Positions 1 to 5,248 of a stretch of DNA of 7,561 nucleotides are shown in pieces (within the stretch, counting starts at the first letter, position 1; every line of letters starts with the position of its first letter). Location of the stretch: NCBI GenBank assembly GCA_026395105.1, contig JAPLZH010000054.1, positions 1 through 7,561 on the forward strand. The letters are read 5' to 3'. The notes under the pieces were generated by a model. The model saw nothing but the letters and a program-made list of their open reading frames with translations. It was not told the origin of the DNA and searched no databases. This stretch comes from Candidatus Tayloriibacteriota bacterium (GTDB taxonomy: Bacteria > Patescibacteriota > Minisyncoccia > Phycocordibacterales > PALSA-1337). The translations under genes were made by a program, and so were the position numbers.

Positions 1-33
1 GTCCATATATTGTTGTTTTGCGTTAATATCCAT
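1..33 (-). CDS. Start of a divergent gene, truncated by the window edge (possibly an integrase/transposase)
   Basis: Reading the minus strand from 33 down to 1 gives an ATG followed by ten open codons, MDINAKQQYMD, still open at the window edge. The composition (Asn, Lys, Gln, Tyr) looks like a real N-terminus. On the minus strand a TATAAG hexamer (plus positions 41-46) lies 7 bases before the ATG, so this gene may also be transcribed with little or no leader; no good -35 is visible. The short N-terminus resembles, from memory, the start of DDE-type integrase proteins common in Patescibacteria, but eleven residues cannot establish a family. It could equally be an unrelated gene or a chance open stretch. 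Confidence 0.4.
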   Translation of the reverse strand, partial: MDINAKQQYMD

Positions 34-103
34 GGTTTTACTTATATATTTAGTGTTACAAGCAAATTACCATGGTTTCGGTGTCTTTTTATATGATTGA
101 ACC

Positions 104-159
104 GTCGACCCATAGTGTCATTTTACGTGAGTCGATACGCCATTTTGCCATTAACGTGT
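104..159. repeat. Imperfect tandem direct repeat of about 27-29 bp, two copies
   Basis: Copy one spans 104-130 and copy two 131-159. In the same order both contain GTCGA, then CCAT, then CATT, then ACGTG, with small length differences between the blocks. The second copy contains the TTGCCA -35 element of the downstream promoter. It could be paired transposase-binding sites at an element end, or a regulator-binding site that occludes the promoter. Two degenerate copies could also arise by chance, so support is moderate. Confidence 0.45.
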
Positions 160-180
160 TTATGAGTTAAAATTAAGGAG
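145..180 (+). promoter_or_regulatory. Promoter for the 180-569 gene, predicted leaderless
   Basis: A -35 element TTGCCA (145-150, five of six matches to TTGACA) is separated by exactly 17 bp from a -10 element TAAAAT (168-173, five of six matches). Transcription would start about seven bases past the -10, at or next to position 180, the G of the GTG start codon. The purine-rich AAGGAG at 175-180 overlaps the start codon and therefore cannot act as its Shine-Dalgarno sequence. The in-frame TAA at 174-176 rules out any start further upstream. Leaderless translation is inferred. Confidence 0.6.
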
Positions 181-569
181 TGAAACTTTCGAAGTCACGG
201 TTATTTTTGCCAATATCAATAATCTTACTGATATTACTCACAGTAATCTCCTTTTTCCTATTTCATGAGAAAAATATCAGTGATTTTAATGCTTTCGGCA
301 CGGTTTCTAAGATTGAAAATAAGACCATAACTATAAATAACGCCACAGGCTCTGATAAAAGTAAAAATTCAACTTTCAATATAAATACAGATAATGCCAG
401 TAGAATCGAAACTAAATCATATAAACCGATACTTCTTACTGATATAAACATCGGGGACAGAATAGCTGTAAAAGGCGAAAAGAAAGGAGATACTATCTAT
501 GCAAATAGAATTATCTCTTTTTCATATATAAGTCAAGCTTCAACCACAAAAGATATCCCAAAGAAGTAG
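180..569 (+). CDS. Small membrane-anchored protein with DUF5666-like OB-fold
   Basis: This 129-residue protein has a basic N-terminus and one hydrophobic segment at about residues 8-28, followed by a soluble extracytoplasmic part. Residues 38-115 read as small beta strands: a GTVSKIENKTITI opening, a central strand segment, then the NIGDRIAVKG motif and a closing IYANRI strand. This pattern is typical of DUF5666-type OB-fold domains, which are widespread in secreted bacterial proteins and have no defined biochemical activity. There is no lipobox cysteine, so the anchor is either an uncleaved helix or a signal peptide. The start is GTG, the only initiator available after the in-frame stop at 174-176. 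A gap of roughly 75 bases with a new candidate promoter separates it from the next gene, so it may be its own transcription unit. The family call rests on fold pattern only. Confidence 0.75.
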   Translation: MKLSKSRLFLPISIILLILLTVISFFLFHEKNISDFNAFGTVSKIENKTITINNATGSDKSKNSTFNINTDNASRIETKSYKPILLTDINIGDRIAVKGEKKGDTIYANRIISFSYISQASTTKDIPKK

Positions 570-570
570 C

Positions 571-598
571 TGGATATTAGCGGTGTTTAAGCTATAAT
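571..598 (+). promoter_or_regulatory. Candidate promoter for the lemA cluster
   Basis: A perfect -10 element TATAAT lies at 593-598, with a weak -35 candidate TGGATA at 571-576 (four of six matches, 16 bp spacer). Transcription would start near 605, ahead of the 646-1032 gene. The -10 sits inside a perfect 12-bp palindrome CTATAATTATAG (592-603). In DNA this AT-rich a TATAAT is not rare, so the call is tentative; the position in the gap before a tight gene run favours it. Confidence 0.42.
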
Positions 599-645
599 TA
601 TAGACACAAGAGGATTTGGTATTATTAATAAATAAATTAATTAAA

Positions 646-1032
646 ATGATTGAGTTTAAATCAGGGGTGTTAGATAAGACGAGGATGACAGCTAACTTTC
701 TAATGCTCATCTTACTTATCGGAAATATATTCTTTAGTATTCAGTACACAGAGAGTGTTAGAACGAATGCAGACAAGACCGCTGTCGATGAACAGAAAAG
801 TGCAGATCAGGTTAACTATGTTAGATTTATGAAATCTTTCATAAACATAGTCCTCGATTCTAAAGCCGCGATTACTATGGAGCAGAGAGTTAGAATAGAA
901 AATGATGTTTTCCAGACCCATGATGGAGATTTGATTAAACTTTGGAACCTTTATGTTAATAGCAAAGATGGAAAGAGCGCACAGGAGAATGCTGTTAATC
1001 TTATGGTTATGGGGATGAATAAAGTTTTGTAA
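646..1032 (+). CDS. Unrecognised single-span membrane protein upstream of lemA
   Basis: From ATG 646 this is a 128-residue protein with a short cytoplasmic start, one transmembrane helix at about residues 16-34 (ANFLMLILLIGNIFFSIQY region) and about 94 mostly helical, charged residues that would lie outside the membrane. I recognise no family, catalytic motif or cysteine pattern. An in-frame TTG at 616 would add ten residues; an AGAGG at 609-613 is only 2 bases from it, too close to serve, and the added codons are low-complexity AT-rich sequence, so I prefer ATG 646. The stop is 14 bases before lemA, so co-transcription is very likely and a role alongside LemA is plausible, but this is inference from position only. 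Confidence 0.72.
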   Translation: MIEFKSGVLDKTRMTANFLMLILLIGNIFFSIQYTESVRTNADKTAVDEQKSADQVNYVRFMKSFINIVLDSKAAITMEQRVRIENDVFQTHDGDLIKLWNLYVNSKDGKSAQENAVNLMVMGMNKVL

Positions 1033-1046
1033 GATATTTAAAATTT

Positions 1047-1592
1047 ATGATGTATATAATAATTATCATTGCGGTTATAGTTTTGTGGGCCATATTTCTC
1101 TATAATGGCTTCATAAGACTTATTAATCAGGCAAAGGAAGCCTGGGCGGATATAGATGTTCAGCTAAAGCGCCGTTATGACCTTATCCCGAATCTAGTAA
1201 ATACTGTAAAGGGTTACGCTACTCATGAAAATGATGTTTTTGAAAAAGTTAGTGCTGCGCGCTCCGCTGCGATGGGTGCAGGAAATATAGATGAAAAGGG
1301 CAAAGCAGAAGTTTCGCTCGCCGGAGCCTTAAAGTCAGTTTTTGCCATCGCTGAAGCTTATCCAGAATTAAAGGCAAATGAAAACTTCCTCTCTCTTCAG
1401 ACTGAACTTTCTGATACGGAAAATAAGATTCAGGCTTCACGCAGGTTCTATAACGGAACAGTTCGAGACCTAAATACTGCTGTGGATGTATTCCCAGGAA
1501 ATATCATTTCATCTATCGCGCATTTCGGAAAGATGGAGTTCTTCCAGCTAGATAATGAAGAGGCAAAGAAGCCTGTCGAGGTTAAGTTTTAA
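1047..1592 (+). CDS. lemA: LemA family protein
   Basis: The protein has 181 residues, the usual length for the family. A transmembrane helix at about residues 3-18 is followed by the characteristic helical bundle: a NQAKEAWADIDVQLKRRYDLIPNLV block (27-51), the VKGYATHE stretch (54-61), the ENKIQASRRFYN block (125-136) and the VDVFPGNIISS segment (147-156). LemA proteins are membrane-anchored, with the helical bundle outside the cytoplasmic membrane in most models; their molecular function is not settled. Genes for LemA commonly neighbour htpX or DUF2207/TPM-domain genes, as here. Two tandem ATG codons (1047 and 1050) are possible starts and differ by one residue. There is no Shine-Dalgarno sequence. 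A TAAAAT hexamer at 1039-1044 could give a nearly leaderless start, but its -35 is poor and read-through from upstream is more likely. Confidence 0.95.
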   Translation: MMYIIIIIAVIVLWAIFLYNGFIRLINQAKEAWADIDVQLKRRYDLIPNLVNTVKGYATHENDVFEKVSAARSAAMGAGNIDEKGKAEVSLAGALKSVFAIAEAYPELKANENFLSLQTELSDTENKIQASRRFYNGTVRDLNTAVDVFPGNIISSIAHFGKMEFFQLDNEEAKKPVEVKF

Positions 1593-1616
1593 TCTTAATT
1601 TAAACTCAAATCAAAG

Positions 1617-3407
1617 ATGAAGAAGTTTTCTCTTCTTTCTATAATTTTTTCGGTCGCATTAGTTTTTTCTCTTTTGCCATGTTACGCAGGCAGGGCTAAG
1701 GCGGCTACGAATTATGAAAAGATTAGCTCTTTTTCATCTGAAATTACAGTACATAAAGATTCCACTATCTCTGTTAAGGAAACCATTCTCTATGATTCAG
1801 CCGGCGCTCAAAAACACGGTATAATTCGGGATATTCGGGCTCTTTCTTATAGTAGTAAACCTATAATTCTCAAAAATATTTCAGTGGTCGGACAGGATGG
1901 CGCCCCTATATCATTTGAAGAATCGAATAAATTAGACCATGTAATCAGTTTAAAAATCGGAGATCCTAATCAGACATTCTCAGGACAAAGAGAATTTATC
2001 ATTTCTTATGATGTCTCAAAGGTTATCGGCTATTTTAAAGATTATGATGAAATATACTGGAATGTTACGGGGAATGAATGGCTATTTCCTATAGAAAATG
2101 TTACTTCAAAGGTGTTTTTTGACGAAGGTATAACGCCTACTCAGTCGTCCTGTTATTTTGGCGAATTAGATGTGAATAATTCCTGTCTTCCTGATGGAAA
2201 GGCTACTTCATCATCCATAACTTCATTTTATTTGCCATCTGATACGACTTTATACATGGGGGATGGTATGACCGTTGCGGTTAGATTTGCAAAAGGGGAA
2301 GTTTCCGCCCCTACGCAGGCGGAGATTAGGCGGGATTGGATTAATGAAAATTGGCCATGGATATTTACAGTGATTCTTCCGCTTATTATTTTCATAATCA
2401 TGTTTCTTAAATGGGAGAAAGACGGTAAAGATCCGAAAGGGACAGGCGTAATAGTGCCTCAATACGATTCTCCAGAAAATCTAACTCCCATGGAAGTCTC
2501 CGGTATTCTTCATGAGAACGTTAGGGCAAAAGATATTTCGGCCGAGATAATATATTTAGCCACGAAGGGGTATATAAAGATAAGGCAAATCGGAGAGGAT
2601 GGTTTTCTTTCCCCCTCAGATTATGAGCTAACTCTTTTAAAAAACTCTGATTCATTAGAACAGGATTCCGATAAGAGGCTCCTCGATGGATTATTTGAGA
2701 CAGATTTAAGAAAAATAGTTAACACTTCTGATTTAGAATATTCATTTTATAAACAGATTAGTTTAATTTTTAAGAAAGTTTTTAATAGTTTAGTTACTAG
2801 AGGTTATTATCATACGCCACCTTCTGTGAATAGGGCACCGCTTATTGCATATGTATTTTTAGGGCTTTGGGCCAGTCTATTCTTCACGGGTATTTTTTCC
2901 GTAATTTCAGCAGCTATATTTTCTGGTGAATCTTTATTCCTTTTCCCTTTAATGTTTGGAATTTTTGTTTCAGCTATCGTGGTCGGTTTCTTTATGAGAA
3001 TTATGCCATCGAAGACTAAGCATGGAATGGAAGTTAAAGAGCAAATTTTAGGTTTGAAAATGTATTTAGAGGTAGCAGAGAAGGATAGAATTAATTTTCA
3101 CAATGCGCCAGAGAAAAAACCAGAAATCTTTGAAAAACTTTTGCCTTATGCGATGGTTCTAGGCGTGGAAAAAGAATGGGCAAAGGAATTCGAAGGAATC
3201 TATACGGCGCCACCTGAATGGTATGAAGGAGTGAATGGTTCTCATTTCAGCACTTTAGTTTTCGTAAGTTCTATATCTTCATTCAGCAGATCAGCATCTA
3301 GTTCACTAGCTTCTAGGCCGAGTTCTTCAGGAGGCAGTGGTAGCGGTAGCGGTGGCGGAGGATTTTCAGGCGGCGGTGGAGGGGGAGGAGGAGGCGGAAG
3401 CTGGTAG
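1617..3407 (+). CDS. DUF2207 domain membrane protein with glycine-rich tail
   Basis: This 596-residue protein starts with a signal peptide (about 1-29, ending near AKA). An exported beta-rich domain follows (about 32-228), carrying the DUF2207 hallmarks: the GIIRDIR motif near 68-74 and YWNVTGNEWLFPI near 147-159. A membrane helix at 247-265 leads into a cytoplasmic part (266-404), where PMEVSGIL (291-298) and the following winged-helix-like stretch are typical of the family. Two more helices (405-430 and 438-460) precede the conserved EKLLPYAMVLGVEKEWAKEF block (506-525) and PPEWYEG (532-538). The C-terminus is Ser-rich then Gly-rich and ends in SW, as in many relatives. Predicted topology puts the tail in the cytoplasm. 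Biochemical function is unknown; these genes are often paired with lemA, as here (24-base gap). No Shine-Dalgarno sequence precedes the ATG. Confidence 0.93.
   Translation: MKKFSLLSIIFSVALVFSLLPCYAGRAKAATNYEKISSFSSEITVHKDSTISVKETILYDSAGAQKHGIIRDIRALSYSSKPIILKNISVVGQDGAPISFEESNKLDHVISLKIGDPNQTFSGQREFIISYDVSKVIGYFKDYDEIYWNVTGNEWLFPIENVTSKVFFDEGITPTQSSCYFGELDVNNSCLPDGKATSSSITSFYLPSDTTLYMGDGMTVAVRFAKGEVSAPTQAEIRRDWINENWPWIFTVILPLIIFIIMFLKWEKDGKDPKGTGVIVPQYDSPENLTPMEVSGILHENVRAKDISAEIIYLATKGYIKIRQIGEDGFLSPSDYELTLLKNSDSLEQDSDKRLLDGLFETDLRKIVNTSDLEYSFYKQISLIFKKVFNSLVTRGYYHTPPSVNRAPLIAYVFLGLWASLFFTGIFSVISAAIFSGESLFLFPLMFGIFVSAIVVGFFMRIMPSKTKHGMEVKEQILGLKMYLEVAEKDRINFHNAPEKKPEIFEKLLPYAMVLGVEKEWAKEFEGIYTAPPEWYEGVNGSHFSTLVFVSSISSFSRSASSSLASRPSSSGGSGSGSGGGGFSGGGGGGGGGGSW
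3330..3404 (+). repeat. Low-complexity glycine/serine tract encoding the DUF2207 tail
   Basis: Positions 3330-3404 encode residues 572-596, a Gly/Ser run with ten consecutive glycines before the final SW. GGA, GGC, GGT and GGG codons are mixed, so this is an amino-acid-level repeat rather than a pure nucleotide microsatellite. It is the most GC-rich stretch of the window. Similar Gly-rich ends with a terminal Trp are known in DUF2207 and TPM-domain proteins, which suggests that selection keeps them. Confidence 0.75.
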
Positions 3408-3441
3408 GACGAAGAAAAATGGAGGGTGAAGATAGAAAAAA

Positions 3442-3476
3442 TTCATAAAATCTAAAAATGTGGTAAAATCTTTATA
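3442..3476 (+). promoter_or_regulatory. Internal promoter for htpX, predicted leaderless
   Basis: A -35 candidate TTCATA (3442-3447, four of six matches) is followed after 16 bp by TAAAAT (3464-3469). The -10 is preceded by TGG (3461-3463), forming an extended -10 element. The start of transcription, about seven bases past the -10, falls on 3476, the A of the htpX ATG. No Shine-Dalgarno sequence lies between the -10 and the ATG. This would let htpX and the gene after it be expressed independently of lemA. Confidence 0.55.
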
Positions 3477-4375
3477 TGTCCACTTTATATACAAATCAGA
3501 GGAAAAATACTGAGAAAACTTGGCTTTTAATGAGCCTTTTTCTCGTGATAATAGTCGCGCTCGGATATTTTATTAGTGCATATTACGGTAATCCTTCCAT
3601 TCTTTACTTTGCCATTTTCTTTAGCATTTTTATGAATGTTTTAAGCTACTGGTATTCTGATAAAATCGTTCTTACTATCTCCGGTGCCCATCCTGCTGAT
3701 CATGATACTTATACAGAGCTCTATCATTCGGTGGAAAATCTTTCTATTACCGCAGGACTTCCTATGCCGAAGATTTATATTATAAATGACCCAGCACCGA
3801 ATGCTTTTGCCACAGGCCGTGATAAAAATCATGCAGTGGTAGCTGTGACGTCAGGCCTTTTGCAAATGATGAATAGGAATGAATTAGACGGGGTAGTTGC
3901 CCATGAACTTTCGCATATTCAGAATAAAGATATTCTTTTGCAAACGGTGGTCGTGGTGCTAGTCGGCTTCATCGCAATACTCGCTAATATTTTCCTTCAC
4001 AGCTCATTCGGTTTCGGTGGGCGCAGGGGCAGCAGTAAGGACGAGGGAAGTGCTGGAAATGTTCTCATGATAGTCGGTATAGTTTTTATAATACTGTCGC
4101 CCATCGTCGCACAGCTAATACAGCTCGCCATTTCACGCCGTCGTGAATTTTTAGCTGACGCCTCCGGTGCACTTTTAACTAGGTATCCAGAAGGCCTAGC
4201 TTCAGCTTTGCAAAAAATCTCTTCGTATAGTGCGCCTATGATAAAGGCAAATAATGCTATGGCCCATATGTATATTTCGAGCCCATTCGGTGCGAATGCT
4301 AGGAAAGGTATGACCGGGCTCTTTTTGACTCATCCGCCAGTAGAAGATAGAATTAAAGCATTGCTAAATAAATAA
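3476..4375 (+). CDS. htpX: HtpX-type M48 membrane zinc metalloprotease
   Basis: The protein has 299 residues, normal for HtpX. It begins with two membrane helices (about 15-35 and 40-58). The NAFATG motif (109-114) typical of M48 proteases follows, then the zinc site HELSH (143-147): His143 and His147 as ligands and Glu144 as catalytic base. The third ligand is Glu224 in RREFLADASGA (222-232). Two further hydrophobic segments lie at about 152-175 and 195-219, and the HPP motif (286-288) near the C-terminus is also conserved. HtpX degrades damaged or misassembled membrane proteins with its active site on the cytoplasmic side. All key residues are present, so it should be active. It follows the DUF2207 gene by 68 bases with its own predicted promoter and is one base from the next gene. 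A glycine- and charge-rich loop (179-193) lies between two membrane helices, where HtpX homologues vary. Confidence 0.96.
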   Translation: MSTLYTNQRKNTEKTWLLMSLFLVIIVALGYFISAYYGNPSILYFAIFFSIFMNVLSYWYSDKIVLTISGAHPADHDTYTELYHSVENLSITAGLPMPKIYIINDPAPNAFATGRDKNHAVVAVTSGLLQMMNRNELDGVVAHELSHIQNKDILLQTVVVVLVGFIAILANIFLHSSFGFGGRRGSSKDEGSAGNVLMIVGIVFIILSPIVAQLIQLAISRRREFLADASGALLTRYPEGLASALQKISSYSAPMIKANNAMAHMYISSPFGANARKGMTGLFLTHPPVEDRIKALLNK

Positions 4376-4376
4376 T

Positions 4377-5237
4377 ATGAAAAATTTTATAAAAATTATA
4401 GGTAATTCAGTTTGGAGCAGGGACTTTTACAAAAAAATAGATGAGAAGACGAATAAAAATTCATTCGCATACTTTTTCAAATGGATTTTAGTTTTAGCTA
4501 TCGTCGGAACAGCTTCATTTTCAGTCTGGATTTTACCTGAGTTAGTAAAGGGCTTTAATATGATTTCTGAGAGAGTGGCTACTGATTTTCCAGCAGGACT
4601 CATTATACAGATAAAAGGAGGGGTCGCATCTTCTACTCCGGAGAAATTTGTTTTTAAAACACCGGCAGATATATTAAAGATTCAGGAAACACAGGACCTT
4701 TCTGCAAAAAACATTCAGAAAATTCCAGGGAACATCATAGTTATAGACACCTCATCATCCACGAAAAACATAACGGCTTTTGGAAGTCTAGATACTTTTG
4801 CCTACCTGACAAAGGAGTCTTTAATTACAGCAGGAAATAATAGTTATAGCGTCATGTCTCTATCACAGTTCGGTGATATGACGATCACAAAGACCACCGT
4901 TACAGAATTTCTTACTAAATTAAAATCAAAATTACCTTATATAGCACCGTTACAAGCTGTATTTTTATTCATTTTCATCTTTATTATAGAGACTGTTATA
5001 TATTTATTATTCTGCTTAATTTCCACTTTCATTTTCTGGGTACTTTCGAGGGTTATGAGAAGAGGAGTAACATTTGGCAGAATGTGGAGAACTACAGTTT
5101 ATTTAGCGACTACCGCATTCATATTAGAGGCACTGTTTATGGTCGCTGGTAGTATACTCTCTTTGTTTATAGCATTCATATTCCTAGTAGCTTCATGGAT
5201 CTATAATGTTCAGATGGGACAAAATATAAAGCCGTAA
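4377..5237 (+). CDS. DUF1189-like multi-span membrane protein
   Basis: This 286-residue protein has a first membrane helix at about 32-54 and a soluble, probably exported region at about 55-187. A long hydrophobic stretch (about 190-225) and two more helices (about 237-258 and 259-276) follow. The SVWSRDFYKKI start (11-21), the GNIIVIDTS segment (118-126) and the helical C-terminal half match the general plan of DUF1189 proteins, for which no activity is known. Its ATG lies one base after the htpX stop, with no Shine-Dalgarno sequence, so translation is probably coupled and the two products may act together. It could instead be a Yip1-like or other small membrane family; the DUF1189 call rests on motif and topology recall. 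Confidence 0.72.
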   Translation: MKNFIKIIGNSVWSRDFYKKIDEKTNKNSFAYFFKWILVLAIVGTASFSVWILPELVKGFNMISERVATDFPAGLIIQIKGGVASSTPEKFVFKTPADILKIQETQDLSAKNIQKIPGNIIVIDTSSSTKNITAFGSLDTFAYLTKESLITAGNNSYSVMSLSQFGDMTITKTTVTEFLTKLKSKLPYIAPLQAVFLFIFIFIIETVIYLLFCLISTFIFWVLSRVMRRGVTFGRMWRTTVYLATTAFILEALFMVAGSILSLFIAFIFLVASWIYNVQMGQNIKP

Positions 5238-5248
5238 TCTCCTCTTTA

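Larger units (their letters stand above)
1..160. mobile_element. Candidate terminal region of an insertion sequence
   Basis: This is a hypothesis. The outward 5' end of a possible transposase gene (1-33, minus) is followed by about 125 non-coding bases holding an imperfect tandem repeat (104-159) and a cluster of CpG dinucleotides not typical of the AT-rich genes beside it. Repeated recognition motifs between a transposase start and the element edge are a known arrangement in several IS families. The exact boundary, the other terminus and a target-site duplication cannot be seen here. The alternative is an ordinary divergent intergenic region with operator sites. Confidence 0.27.

Noticed and set aside
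30..78. Direct repeat CCATGGTTT at 30-38 and 70-78
   Set aside because: Only nine bases. The first copy simply includes the start codon of the divergent gene; the second gives only five codons before a stop on the minus strand.
175..180. AAGGAG as Shine-Dalgarno sequence for the 180-569 gene
   Set aside because: It overlaps the GTG start codon itself, and no in-frame start lies at normal spacing downstream; the next in-frame initiator (TTG, codon 10) is about 26 bases away.
3419..3455. Tiny ORFs between the DUF2207 and htpX genes (ATG 3419, nine codons; GTG 3426, nine codons, with GGAGG nearby)
   Set aside because: Both are very short with no regulatory codon pattern such as repeated identical residues, and they overlap in different frames in AG-rich sequence. 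There is no attenuator hairpin to go with a leader peptide.
180..5237. Use of an alternative genetic code (TGA as an amino acid), since no gene here ends in TGA
   Set aside because: All recognisable proteins are complete without any in-frame TGA, and glycine and tryptophan are encoded by GGN and TGG. Avoidance of TGA stops in six genes is compatible with AT-rich TAA preference.
5235..5248. TAATCT as a -10 giving a leaderless start for the secreted protein gene
   Set aside because: The match to TATAAT is weak, no convincing -35 is present at the right distance, and it overlaps the previous stop codon; read-through from upstream is as likely.
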